Assembly: GCA_011316305.1 (NCBI GenBank)
Contig: SAUG01000090.1
Coordinates: 1-64,000 of the forward strand
Length of the DNA stretch: 64,000 bases
Direction: 5' to 3'
DNA from: Rusavskia elegans
Lineage: Eukaryota > Ascomycota > Lecanoromycetes > Teloschistales > Teloschistaceae
A program made the translations under genes and the position numbers. The notes beneath the pieces were generated by a model that was not told where the DNA came from, ran no database searches, and saw only the letters and a program-made list of their open reading frames with translations. Positions 22,158 to 33,618 of this stretch are shown here, piece by piece; position 1 is the first letter of the stretch, and each line of letters opens with the position of its first letter.

Positions 22158-22505
22158 TGACACTCGGAGCACGGTACGAAGCATGCGCGGAGCATAGATG
22201 ACCGAGAAGCCTTTTAGCAAGTAAGAGCTATAGGGCTGTAAGTCGGATATCTCGGGTGTCTCGATGGAGAGACTGTTTCTTCAGTAATCAAACCAGTTTA
22301 AATTCCTGGAGCTCTACGTTCATTGCACGCAAAGCAGGTAGTATCATCCTCGGATCATATCCAATTGCATGATCTCCTTCATGTCACGATAGTAGGTATA
22401 GATATGCTGTATTGGATAGTTTTCTTCAACCTATCCCTCTGGCAAGGGCCCTAGTCTTGGATCTTCGACTTGCCAGATACTGCTACCGTGGTCAGCGAAA
22501 GCGTC
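22158..22505. other. intergenic region, UbiA gene to HET relic
   Basis: About 350 bp. Composition shifts here from balanced to strongly AT-rich, marking the left border of the decayed HET sequence. No gene is seen. Confidence 0.5.
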
Positions 22506-24259
22506 CTAACCAGCCTCTGTAGTCACGTTATAGCGAATAACGTGTTGGCAGTTATCTGGCAGTGGACCCAGGGAGGCCTCAGCTGTTATTAGACTATCTA
22601 TATAGACTTCGCCAACAACGAGATAATCTTCGTTACCCTTCGGCCGTAGAATAATGGGTGATTGGTACCCTAGAAATACCACGATACAGTCGGCTTGGTG
22701 AGCGATCTTGGGAGCCAGGCCGATATAGCCTCCTTGTGTTATGATGATCGAACGGTTCAGCCTATTATAATAGAATGCGTTAAGAAACGTATAACAAGAC
22801 TCCAGGAAAATATCAGTGGGCTCCGCCATTGATTTCGCTAATATACGATAGTGTTCCAGAGTTGCTTGGTATTTTATACGGTTCCTGTCGACCGGCTTAA
22901 TATAATTAGAAAAGTCGTTGCAGTATAATATTCGATATATTATTTCCAGCTGCCGATTAAAATTATCAATCCCCAGTTATTTTCGAAGCCACGATATAGA
23001 TCTTTCCAGAGCCTTATAGGTCTCTCGAAGCTGCGGTGCTTTGCCGCTCTTAGCTAATAACGACGGATTATATACCAGGATTCGCTGGACTTTATAATCT
23101 TTCCTATATATCGTCCCGTCGTAATCAGGTACCTGTCCCCACTATTGTACCTAGTATAAGGCAGGGTGTTCCCGTATGCTCTTGCGCCGAGGATCTCTTT
23201 ATATTTCCTCGGAACGGACCGATTCGGAACCCAGGACGGTATCTTGTCTCTGTTATTCTGTAGTTCACAGCAGGTAAGGAGTGCCAGGTCTCTATAGTCG
23301 AACATGCTTGTCACCATCATGTCCCGGAAAAAAAACTTCAACGGTGGTCTTGGTATAGTCTGACTGGATCCCAAGCCTTTCGTATTCTGAAACGAGGTTC
23401 GGAACCGCGTAAATCCTGTTACGTGGATCGGAACACTAGGCACCCTTGGTTCGTCGTAGGACGGTTATCAGTAATAGCTGAGTACCGATATAAATGATCT
23501 TCCGAGCCTACCGTATAGTCCTGCTAAGAAGTGGTATTCTACCCGGTTTAGGCCGCCTATAAAGATATCGGATTACTTTACGAAAATCTTCCTATACTAT
23601 GGTATTATCGCTACAGATAATTACTATACTTCTTTAAGCGAGGGCTACTTCTTGCCAAATCTATAATCGGCTAAACCAAGAGCGGTCCAGAAGCTATCTA
23701 ATCGAGACCTATATTTCTTCGTCGAACGGAGCGTATCTAGTTAAGTTAAGCTAGTTAGATTTCGCATCTTCTTCGCTAGCAGCGCTGATCGTATAAAAGT
23801 TCTAGTTAACGTGGATCTTCGAAGCGAGCGTTTTTAAGCTTCGATAGCCGCTATACCTTTATCCGCCTCCGGACCAAGCTATATAACTACCTTCGCAGCC
23901 GAGCTTTAGATATCTGCTATCCTCACAACCTGCTGGTTTCGCTCCTTATCGTTATATTGATTGATGCAGACAGTATCAACCTATAATATCCTGGGTGAAG
24001 AACTGTCTCAGAGATGCTGCAGGGCAGTATACAGGTTTTCGGTGACCGGAAGACTTTGGTTTCCGTCTTCGGTGTCCTCGTATATAATATGTAAGAGATT
24101 ATTACTGCCCCAGGTATAGGATAATGCCTTATAGCGTGGAAGGCAATCGGTTTTAAGTTTGGCATGGCTTAAGCTGGTGTGTATGTCGGATTCGAAAGGA
24201 CCGGCAGAGAGGGTCAAGACCCTTATACATCCTTTGTCCAATGGATGGTAAATGTACAT
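22506..24259 (-). pseudogene. HET-domain (heterokaryon incompatibility) gene relic, probably RIP-mutated
   Basis: HET-domain proteins trigger self/non-self cell death in filamentous fungi. The minus strand starts well at ATG 24259: the family opening with SLSHAKLKTD, then YKALSYTWGS and LPVTENLYTALQHL, the classic HET N-terminus. After this, frame is lost. Remnants reappear at 23443-23054 (DYRDLALLTC and SWVPNRSVP, echoing the conserved RDK and SWVPDW regions). A further remnant at 22829-22506 has ITQGGYIGLAP, then VVFLGYQSPIILR and YLVVGEVYIDSL, matching the usual HET C-terminal block. The stretch between is full of stops and TA/TATA dinucleotides, as expected after C-to-T repeat-induced point mutation. 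It is most likely inactive. Confidence 0.8.
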
Positions 24260-25625
24260 GATGGCAATCTCTTAATACTTGGAGTCGACAAAAGTCAGCT
24301 TTAAGGACGGTCCACTGGATTGAAACGGGCAGCTGGGCTGGAGAAGATTGTCCGGGACTATGTATGAAGACGTGGTCGGATCGATTCGCTACGTATGCAG
24401 TCGGATGTCATGGCAAGAGCTTTGGGAAAGAGAATAATGGCTGATCTTGGTGTCAGCCTTGCATCACACGCGCAAGGCTGATGGCTGTCGGAGGATCAAC
24501 GAGGCCATCATCCCACGAAATTCACTGGACCGGCCCCACCTAACCTTCATCGTCCGGTCCAAAGATATTGATCGGTGAAGGGTCTGATAATCGCCCTGTG
24601 GGATCTATCACTGCAATACCCCTGGGCATACGGAGTAGTGGTGGTACTGCTATTGTCTCTTCTGCCATTCTGGTACTTGGCGACCTATACTCTACCGGAG
24701 ACATGGCTTCGCAATTTCCCACCGGTTCTATTTCCTTGGTCAACGGTCTTCGGCAAACGATAGCCACCCTCATGCTGTAGCTCCTGCTATCCGATTTCCT
24801 TCAGTCATTAGAGACAGACGGATTATGGCCAACGACAGCTCTTCGCCCGTGGTCACGGCTTTTCGAGCTGTTCCCAAAAACCCCCATCCACCTAGCCAAG
24901 TAGCATCGACGGAACGATCCCAGGAAACCCCACCCGTCCGATCTGTCACACCATTGGAACAATTCCCAAGTCAGCTAGAAGCCATTGGGGCTGTCCGGGC
25001 CGATCCCGCTGGCGATGTGAGGAACCCCTAGAACCCTAGCGTTGTCCTTTACCGCTACTCAAAAGGAGGTATCAAAATACAGGCGCCACCGCGATATTAG
25101 ATCGTGAACATTTTCTGTCAGGCACCGTCGGCACAAGCAGCGAGCGTTACCCTAGAAAAATCGGTATAATAATAATTGGTAGCTTGGACCTGGGTCAAAC
25201 AACACCACCAACTCAACCAGTTCCAATCACATCCCTGCTTTCTCCCTCGGTTACAAATCCCTTTTTGGGCCCGGGATCCGAGCATCGCCACAATGATCAC
25301 CATCGCCACATCCGCCTAACTGGAGAAGAGATCCCAAGATCGTCGTCCGGGCTCGCCTCTAAATACCCTTCTACACCCACGAATCGACTTGTCCAGATCC
25401 ACCTCAATTCCGCTTCCGCCCTCACATTTGTAATTCAGCTTGATTCGCGTTGGTGAGCTTTAAAACCCGATAGCAAGCTCCACACGAACATCGACCGTAC
25501 TCCGCTCCATCATCACACTAGACTCTGGCCACATACTCAAATCCTCCAACGGGCTTCCAGGCACACGAGAGCAGCCCCCAACATACATCACCATACATCA
25601 CCATCATCAATCTCTTCAGCCACCC
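24260..25625. other. 1.36-kb region without a supported gene
   Basis: Normal base composition returns near 24300. Small frames (for example a 68-codon one from 24825) have no motif. The final 300 bp, C/A-rich with CACCATACATCACC-type repeats near 25580, probably form the promoter and leader of the next gene. Confidence 0.5.
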
Positions 25626-26018
25626 ATGGCCACCCCACCACCCACACCCCCACCCCCCGCCGCAACCGCCTCACTCCTCAAAAGCGCAATCCTCACAGTC
25701 TTCAACCAACGCGACCCCGCCCTCCGCCTCTCCTACATCAACCAACTCTTTGTCGCCTACCCCATCAGCTACTCCCACTCCTCAACTTTCCACGGCCGTG
25801 AAGCTCTCAACGCACATATCTCCGACCTGCAATCCCGCTTCCCTCCGCACTGGACCTTCACCACGGACGGCGTCGTCAAAACTTCGCTCGATCGCGGCAT
25901 GATGCGGTGGCGCTTTGGGCCTCGGACCAATGGTGAGAGGGGGATTGTTTTTGGGACGCATGTTGTTACTGTGCAGGAGGGGAGGATAGCGCAATTTTGG
26001 ATTATTGTTGAGAAGTGA
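25626..26018 (+). CDS. NTF2/SnoaL-like small protein
   Basis: Intronless, 130 residues, from ATG 25626 after an AC-rich leader. A Pro/Ala-rich start (about 15 residues) is followed by a fold pattern of the NTF2/SnoaL type: helix with LKSAILTVFNQRDPALRLSY, then FHGREALNAHISDLQSRFP, then strands FTTDGVVKTS, MMRWRFGP, GIVFGTHVVTV and GRIAQFWIIVEK. These small alpha/beta cone proteins bind or turn over small hydrophobic compounds, or act only as ligand carriers. No catalytic set can be assigned here. It stands isolated between the decayed HET region and a secreted-protein gene. Confidence 0.7.
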   Translation: MATPPPTPPPPAATASLLKSAILTVFNQRDPALRLSYINQLFVAYPISYSHSSTFHGREALNAHISDLQSRFPPHWTFTTDGVVKTSLDRGMMRWRFGPRTNGERGIVFGTHVVTVQEGRIAQFWIIVEK

Positions 26019-26994
26019 ATTGGAGGGAATGATTGGGGTGGTTGCGGGGAATTCAGCACTTGTCACCCTTTTCAACCGGGACTGCGCGCTTTGCTCGATA
26101 TCGGAGCCAGGCATCAGCAGAATGTAAATCTCAAATTTGCACTCAAAACGGGGCCGCACCGAGAATTTGATCTTTGAGGTATTTGAGGTGATTCTGGTGG
26201 CTCACACAGAAGAATCGGTCCCCTTGTCTTTCTTTTCATTGTCCTTTGGTTTTGCGGACACCGCCGGCCGGCTGGCCCCTTGTTCTTGTACAAGAAACTG
26301 TTCCCCTCTCATCTTAATGACTTCGATTCTCAGAAGCACTTGCATGGCAATCATCCAACAACCTACATTTGCTCATTCCTTCCTCACTTTTCCGTTTTGT
26401 ATATCTTTCATGTATCATCTCATCGGACGTCTTCCGTAGTGCTCACAAGTATAAGAGATAAAACGAAGATAGCTGCCCTGCTAAAGTCTTCTTTGCCCTT
26501 GTTTGCTAGGATTAGTGGATCTACGTCACGACAGACAAGATATAGAGAAAAGATCGTGATTTCCATCGTCGAATGGTGAAGGCGATGAGGTTCGCGGGAC
26601 TTATCGGAAAAAGATGTATAAAATCAAGGTACTAGAACTGTATAAGGAGACCAAACCCGTTACGGTAATCGCAGCCAATTGGATAAGTGATTGCAATATG
26701 CCGAAACAGGTGAAGCGTAACGGTTTGAGCAAAATAGCGTTGATATCCCAGCCAGAGCCGTTTGCGACTTTTCAAATACAAAATGCGACTTCACGTCTTT
26801 TTTTCTTCTCTTTCTCCTTTTCCCCGACTTAGCACGCGTTTCGAACGATCGCGAAATCGACACCTCGACTTCGGCTTCGAGTAGACAGCAGTATCGATAG
26901 CGGATTCATCGCTACGTGGATCTGCAAACACTCGCTACTTCAATATCCAACCACGGAGAACTCCAACCTTGACGTTTATCAACACACACACAGC
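26019..26994. other. ~1-kb intergenic region with no supported gene
   Basis: Frames of 60-100 codons on both strands lack motifs and good start contexts. The last 150 bp lead into the next signal-peptide gene and probably hold its promoter. Confidence 0.5.
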
Positions 26995-28020
26995 ATGCAC
27001 GCCATAACCCTCCTCCCAACCGCCCTCCTAGCACTCCTAGCCCTCGCCTCCACACCCCCCCAGCCCAGCCTCACCACCACCATCATCCCTCGCACCACAA
27101 CCTCCGCCCCAACCACAATAACCAACACACACACCCTCCTCCCGCGCACCGACGGCCCCATCGTCACGGACGGAACAGGCCACTGGCAACCCCCCTTCGA
27201 CATCGGCGGCATGACAACCCACCCCCTCCCCCACCCCTCCCCGCCCCTAAAAACCCTCCTGACACCCAACTGCCCCTCACCGGAATACTGCCTCTGGTAT
27301 CCCTCCGGCGTGCCCGACGACGACGACTACCCCTCCCTGCGCCTCCAAACCCGCATCACGACGCATAGGTCTCGCGACGGCGAAACGGTACATGTGGGCT
27401 GGGATACGGTGACCCATGGCACGGGCATCGTGTTTCGGCCCATAAGAACGGCGAGTGTGAGGGTTGAGTGGAGGACGAGGGATGGGGTTGTGGAGCAGAG
27501 GGCTGTTTGGGAGGGGGGGTTGAGGGAGGCGGTTGAGGAGTGGTGGCGTAGGAGCGAGGTCACGCGCGTTAGGGACGCTGTGGAGACTTGGAGGGAGAGG
27601 GATAGGGGCGGGGATGGGTGGGGGACCAGGCCTGTGCCGACGAGGTTGAGTGAGGTGGTGGATAGGTGGCGGGAGAGGGGACGGCAGCCGGCGTGGACGG
27701 ATTTGGCGGGGATTGGGGGGACGGTTTTCGAGGGGTGGACGATTGTTGGGGGGACGGCTGTGGGGGGGACGTCGGTTGTGGGGGGGACGTTGTTTATAGA
27801 GGGGACGTCGATCGTGGGGGGGACGACGCTTGGGAGGAGGGCGGTGGAGACGGGGTTGAGTCCGACGGCGAAGATAATGGAGATGGAGGGGTTGGGGGGG
27901 ACGACGCTTGTGAGGGTTGTAAAGAGGGTGGTGGAGACGGTGGTGAGTCCGACGGCGAGAATGACGAAAATAAAGAGATTTGGTAGGAGGAGAGACGGGT
28001 GGGGAGTTCGACTGTTGTAA
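26995..28020 (+). CDS. predicted secreted low-complexity protein with Gly-Gly-Thr repeats
   Basis: Family not recognised. Open frame of 341 residues from ATG 26995. An N-terminal hydrophobic stretch (AITLLPTALLALLALAS) suggests a signal peptide cut near residue 20. A Thr/Pro-rich segment follows (to about 60), then a part with CPSPEYCLWYPSG and a beta-like stretch around 115-165. The second half is a WRERxRG-rich helix region and then repeated GGT units (VGGTAVGGTSVVGGT). The strand is C-rich up to about 27350 and G-rich afterwards, with repeated GGGGGGACG blocks. The second half could therefore be repeat-driven open frame rather than selected protein. Introns were not detected. Confidence 0.5.
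   Translation: MHAITLLPTALLALLALASTPPQPSLTTTIIPRTTTSAPTTITNTHTLLPRTDGPIVTDGTGHWQPPFDIGGMTTHPLPHPSPPLKTLLTPNCPSPEYCLWYPSGVPDDDDYPSLRLQTRITTHRSRDGETVHVGWDTVTHGTGIVFRPIRTASVRVEWRTRDGVVEQRAVWEGGLREAVEEWWRRSEVTRVRDAVETWRERDRGGDGWGTRPVPTRLSEVVDRWRERGRQPAWTDLAGIGGTVFEGWTIVGGTAVGGTSVVGGTLFIEGTSIVGGTTLGRRAVETGLSPTAKIMEMEGLGGTTLVRVVKRVVETVVSPTARMTKIKRFGRRRDGWGVRLL
27710..27910 (+). repeat. G-rich GGGGGGACG-type tandem repeat
   Basis: At least seven blocks of four to seven G followed by ACG occur in 200 bp inside the preceding open frame. They give the Gly-Gly-Thr repeats. Such runs can form G-quadruplexes on the plus strand and are prone to length change. Confidence 0.7.
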
Positions 28021-28792
28021 CTGGAGAGGCGGAGGAGCTGAGCCCGACTAGGACGACGGAGACGGGGATGAAGGTTGACGATAATGGGACGAAAAAGGGG
28101 AGGACTGCATGCAGCAACGATACGGGTAGATTCGCCTGAGATGCGTTCGAGCGGCAGTCATCAGGCCGTGCACTTCCCAGCACATGGTTGGCTGGTCATG
28201 CATCTCCGAGCGACTATTCAACGGCACGTTGACCACCATTTGAGATCGCCTGCGTGTTCACTCTGAAGGTTTCCCAGTAGCATTTCGAGTCTGATTGCCC
28301 CAACGGTTTACCTTGGTTTACATTCAGTCTGTGATGACCACAGTAAACTCTACAGTCGCCGATCTCCTCACATCCAACCCCCTTTTTCGTCTTCGGTCAA
28401 TGCGATGCAAGAATCCGCGTCCGTGCTATAGAAGAGATCTTCACACTTAACCCCAAGTACAATGATGAACAATCTGGTGCCAGGGTCCAAGGTTGGGGAG
28501 CTACTAGCGTGGGTGTGCAGCGACCGTACTCCCAGCTCCTACCCGAGGAGAGTTCAAGGTTGTTGGCAAGGTCTGAGTGTACCAGGGGTCAGGAATCATG
28601 AGGTGAAAGTATGATGGAGAGATGGATGAAGCGGCGATTTGGGGGATTGACATGGCGAGAGTGGAGCATGAGAGGATGCAGAAGTTCTGGGCTATTTATG
28701 AGAGAAATTCGAGATTGGTGCATGGTAGACTCGTGGGGTGGATGGTTGTGTAGATCTCTGGATGTCCACATCGTATTCCAGAAGAGTTAAAA
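28021..28792. other. intergenic region, no supported gene
   Basis: About 770 bp between convergent genes. I find no frame with motifs or splice support. Confidence 0.5.
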
Positions 28793-29740
28793 TTAGAACT
28801 CGACACCAAGCCGACCTTTCGTTGTTGGGAAGGTCGTGCAAGCCATTAGAACGGCTACATACCACATCAGCGAATACATTCCCTCAATATCATCCAATCA
28901 TCCGGACTCACCTCCGGCATAGAAGCCATAGCTCTCCGGGTTCAACAGACTCTGCCTCGCAGTCAACTCCACGGCATATTGCATGTCCCACATTGCATTG
29001 AAATCCGCATGGGTCTCGTACAACTCCCGATTATACAGTGTCACCAGTGCATACACCATGTACGCGAACCCATTGGTCAACAAGTCGCCCTCACCAGGCC
29101 TGAATTTGCCATCCGCCCCAAGAGTAGGGCATTTCTGCTGCGGGAGCGGATACTGCTTTATCGTGAAGAACGATGGGCAGATCGATATGCGTTCTGTCCC
29201 AGTATGAACGATGACAGGGTGTCGGGGTGAGAGACCTGGCCCGAGCACGCGGTTGCATTGGTCCATTATATCTGCTGTCCCGGGGTCGTTTTCGTTGATA
29301 CATTGGAATCTTGGCTGTGGGGTGTGTGTGCCAATGACCTTTGCCCGGTCTGCATTGACTAGAACGGGGGTTACGTCCACTAATGCTTGGTACTTGGATA
29401 TTACTTTCCGCACATTGACGGACGATTTGAAGAACGCGGTGTAACCGTGGGAAGAGCGTGTACCCAACTGGGCATCAGCGACGACGGCTTCGAGATGCGG
29501 TTTCATTCGGAAGAGGAAGCCCAAGATCCCATTGAGTCTGGGCCCCATATTCTGGGGAGTACCGCAACCGGAGATTTCCCATCCATTGAAGCTGACGGTG
29601 TCCGCATCTACGTATCTGATGTCCACTTGGACTTGTTGACGGCTAGAGAGGACATTCCGCGATGGATTGATGACATGAGCGGTAGATATGGTAAGAATTG
29701 TTGAGACGAGCAAAGAGATCCCACCGGAGAGGGGCAACAT
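28793..29740 (-). CDS. secreted zincin-like (metallo-endopeptidase-fold) protein lacking HExxH
   Basis: Two exons: 29740-28912 and 28854-28793, giving 296 residues. The 57-bp intron has a perfect donor (GGAG/GTGAGT) and restores the tail NPESYGFYAGAVLMAC. The N-terminus is a signal peptide (SLLVSTILTISTAHV). The C-terminal half resembles fungal lysine-specific metallo-endopeptidase-type secreted proteins: LLTNGFAYMVYALVTLYN, then DMQYAVELTARQSLLNPESYGFY. In active members the first helix carries HE..H. Here that position reads FAYMVYALVTLY, so no zinc site is visible and peptidase activity is unlikely. It may be a ligand-binding or decoy secreted protein. Six or so cysteines suggest disulfides. 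Confidence 0.65.
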
Positions 29741-32237
29741 TCGGGAAGACCTTGCTTTATGAAGACGTTAGTGACCGTGGCAGATGTTTCAATAGAGGGA
29801 AGCTGAGGGGGAACGTTTGGTCGTACAATTACGGCTCTCGTCGCCATCGTCGCTCGGACGCCATTGACAACTTTGCGCACTGATGATCAGCTTATCCGTC
29901 CCAACGAAGAGGCCTCGTCGATTACCAGATTCACGCGCACCATGATAAAGTGGAGACGTACCTTACAAAATCCCATGTTAATGCATCGCAAGGGGCGCAT
30001 TCAAGCTATTGCCTAGCGGAGTGCGCTCCTGCCTTGACGGAAAAGCGTTGACCGTACGTGCTTGTCCTTGTTGTGCAATCCGCCGAGTAACTTGTTTTGC
30101 TGCTAAATATTACGTTGCTTGGCCATAACAGCCAGCGCTGGCACTCCATGACAAGGTATAATCGGGTGAGGTATGTCACAGAAGACTGGTGGTAACTCGT
30201 CCTATCCGTCGAGTTCTGTGCAGGATTCTTCACTACTCCACTCACATCTAGTATATTCGTACATTATTGCTAGTGTGTGTTGGTGGCTTTCATAGCTGCT
30301 TGATAAATCGTTTGGTTGTTGATCTGAGTGTAGCTTATACCTTGTATGTCCTTCCACATCTCCCTTCGATTGCAAAAGAAAGAAGTCGATCTTGGGAGTT
30401 ACTATCTTCGCTTGCAATGTCGGAGAACATCCGTGAACGTGATGCGGAGATAGAGGAATACGCAATGGCTATTCATGGGGCTCTGAATTCTTTGTTCTTG
30501 GTTGCCAGTGACAGCTGGTACGACTAGCTCGAAAAATGGACACAAAATTGCTACCGCAATCTATTTAAGCTGTTCACACGTGGTTGGTGAGAGTAGATCT
30601 TCGACAACCCCGCAAGAAAGTTCAATCTGATGACCGAGAAGCTTGTATAGACCAGCAACGGAAAACCCTGGGATGTTGGAGCGAAATGATAGTGGCAGTA
30701 CGCGTTGGGGAATAAAAGTCGGGGGCAATATACATCGACCAGCGTGAATAGTCAAAGTACCTAATGGCTCACATATCAGTAGGTGCGTCAGATAGCAAGA
30801 TTTACCGCTACATCCGTTACCCGGCGGTGGCATCACTGGGTCATCTTCTTAGACGTCAAGCCTCTCAACGACCATCCTGTGGATGGTCTGACGCTGCATC
30901 AATCCTGCCATCTCCGAAGACATATTTCATGACTGCAGTAGAGGGGTCAATCATCTCTTTACGCGTCATCGGCAGAGCGGACGGTAAATTGATATCGTCC
31001 CTAGAACGCATGTGCAAGCACAGCGAGGCCCAATTCAGTAGGCAATGCATTGTTGCTTGAGTCAACCAACGGCATTTCTCCCGCTTTTTTTGAGATGTCT
31101 GAAGCGTCCTTTCGCGAAGACGGCGACTATGTTGGGGCGTATCGGTGTGGTCATCACTCCAGAGAGGGACAACAGGGACCGGATGGCGGAAGTCTTGTAA
31201 AGGCTTGGCTTCGAACCTAGACACATGCAGTCTAGCGTCAATGGCCTTGATATGGCGACACTCTCTTGACTTGAAACTTCTCGAGCGAGATAAGTATCCC
31301 TGATCTTTGACTTTCTACTTGGCCGTCGGTCATATATCTGTATGGTTCTCTCGAGTGTGTTGATCTCACGTCAAATTGGCAACTCAATGGTCGTTGAGCT
31401 TCAGAAGGAGCAGCCGTGTGACGCATCGATTATTGGGTCCTCGAGTAATATTGGTCTTTACTTCCCTGGAGCAGGCTCATGTGCTTCACCACCGAGGTGT
31501 TTCTGGCTAAGTCTTCGTTAGGGTGGGACCTGGATTATATGAGCCCGCTATGTTTGGCGAAAATCTGTACAAGCAATGGGTCTGATGTGAATGATCAGGA
31601 TTCCTGGGACCATGTCTAGAAACGATAATCCAGGGGGCAAGGTCCACGAACTACATCAGCAATCGTCTTCTCGCCCATTGTTTCGTGGCTCTTCGGAATT
31701 CCATCTTAAAAAGGGCAATGCTCACGTGCGTGTGCAACAAGCACATTCGATACAGCCGTAGGTGGTCCATTATTAGTAATTGCAGGGCGGACCGAGCCAC
31801 TTCTGGCGGACGAATACTTGACAGCAAGATGGAAACAGGCGGGCAAGAAATACAGAGACGACGTCCCAATTGCTGGAACGGCAAAACTCTAACCTGGTTG
31901 TGGGGTGACGATACATCTCGGCTTCCTTTGTCAGCGGAGCGGCTACAAGTAGTGTTGTACGCGCCGAGGATCCACGCTCTTCCCCCCACTCGGTATTTCT
32001 ACGACAATCTACGTGCTGCGCTTGACACATGCGTTGCTTTCGCTTCTCATGCTGCATGCACGTTGTAAGACAACGCCTGCTGGCCGGACCACTTCCGTCT
32101 CCATGATATCATTGATCATCTTCAAGTCAGCTGCTAATACTATTGCACCACTCCCCCTTTGAAGATCCTCAACATAGATTCCGAATATACTATTGCTTGA
32201 AAACCACCGAATAAACAAGTCTGACTTAGCTACCCTT
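29741..32237. other. 2.5-kb gene-poor region
   Basis: No gene supported. Frames such as 30267-30527 plus and 31224-30865 minus have no motif. Base composition is ordinary. It probably contains decayed or regulatory DNA, including the promoter of the following secreted-protein gene. Confidence 0.5.
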
Positions 32238-32843
32238 ATGTCTTGGCTCCTCCTCTTACTGTGCTTCCTCAGCCTCCACCTGCAGTCCATCCTCACAGTC
32301 ACTGTGAGCTTCACCTCCATCAGCCTATTCTCAATAACACAAATCTGTACCTCGGGAGGCTACCGCGACGTCTGCTGCGTCCCGCTGGACTTGGACCTCA
32401 AAGATGGCCACGGCTACGGTTGGTTCAGAGCATCCGTCATCTCTTTCACCGAAATCGAATCTCCCGAGACTGTGACCGTCGTCTACGGCTCCGCTGCGCA
32501 CCTAGCGCCATGCACGGTTGGTATCTTGAAGCGACGACAGGGTAATCAGGCATGGCAGACGGAGATAGAAATACGGCAAAGTAGAGGAGCTGGCAGTGCT
32601 TCAGCTATCTCGAGCTTTGGACCAGTGTTTTTGAGGAGGAGAGTCCCGTATCTTGTGGTCGTTGATGATGTGGTGTATCGGTATGTTGGGACAGGAGCGA
32701 GTGAGGTCATGTCTTTCAGGAACCAGCAAGGCGATGTGATTCATGGAAAGCTGCCGGACAACGCAAGAACATCGGCCATGCCCAATCTGACAAGGCTAGG
32801 AGATTCTCGGGCAGAGGCACTTACCGATCGCAGCACAAGCTAA
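32238..32843 (+). CDS. small secreted or membrane-anchored protein with Cys motif
   Basis: Open frame of 201 residues from ATG 32238. The frame upstream has only non-ATG starts. It begins with a very hydrophobic leader (WLLLLLCFLSLHLQS) and a second hydrophobic stretch to residue 38, so it is either secreted or anchored. The mature part opens CTSGGYRDVCCVPLDL, a Cys pattern seen in many fungal small secreted proteins. Beta-like segments follow (TVTVVYGSAA, APCTVGILKRRQG, PYLVVVDDVVYRYVG). A longer polar tail has no feature. I do not know a function. Confidence 0.55.
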   Translation: MSWLLLLLCFLSLHLQSILTVTVSFTSISLFSITQICTSGGYRDVCCVPLDLDLKDGHGYGWFRASVISFTEIESPETVTVVYGSAAHLAPCTVGILKRRQGNQAWQTEIEIRQSRGAGSASAISSFGPVFLRRRVPYLVVVDDVVYRYVGTGASEVMSFRNQQGDVIHGKLPDNARTSAMPNLTRLGDSRAEALTDRSTS

Positions 32844-33618
32844 GAGGGCAGAGCTATGGCTTTATCCGAGTTAAAGGGCTGTTATCTAAGAGCTGCCCAG
32901 GCTTCTTCAAAAGCGCAATGCATCCCCAAACACATTGTCCTCTGAATCACCGATGTGCTGCATCTACGGGGGGTGACTCCTTGTCGCCAAATCTACTAGT
33001 CCTATCACAGAGGCTTCAGTGTTTGGCGATTCTTACAAGAGCTATACCACCTTAGACATATTCGAGGCGGAGGTAAGTCGTCCGAGGATAAGGGAATTCT
33101 CGCTAAAATAGTTGAGATGATCTTTCTGATACGGAATGACATTGTTTGCTCTAATGCAGGATGACATCGGCTCCGTTGCGGGGGGGGGGAAGAAGATGAC
33201 CTTCGATCTGTACTTTATGATCACCTTGAACGTGAAACTCATTCATCAATTAGTCCCGACCAAAGCCCTCCAACACAACTCACGAACACCCCAAAATTTG
33301 CTCCTTGTGAAGAGTATAACATACAAGATACCTGACAATACTATTTGACCACCAGACCCGCTACAAGGTCGCTCTGGAATTTTTGACCGCACAACAGGTC
33401 TCGGCGTCAACATCACGGCGACTTAGAATGCTCTTTATCTAGTTCATCATCGCTGTTCCAGAGTTCTTTCAGTGATAATCTCATACGGTGTACTTCGCAC
33501 TGGCACTTCCTCTACATACTTCGTTAGATGCAACGCTTGACTTCCACTATTACAGCTCGCTTCGAGTTAAAGGGAATAGTAAATGATACTTGGTTCAGAG
33601 CACGTCGTTCCCATCAAC
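32844..33618. other. intergenic region, no supported gene
   Basis: About 775 bp between convergent genes. It contains a run of ten G at 33181-33190 and nothing else of note. Confidence 0.5.

Noticed and set aside
22506..24259. HET gene as a functional protein
   Set aside because: Multiple stops and frame losses between the conserved ends; no intron chain restores it.
31200..31225. Minus-strand GGTTCGAAGCC resembling a tRNA T-loop
   Set aside because: T-stem has a mismatch, and no D-arm or acceptor stem could be formed upstream.
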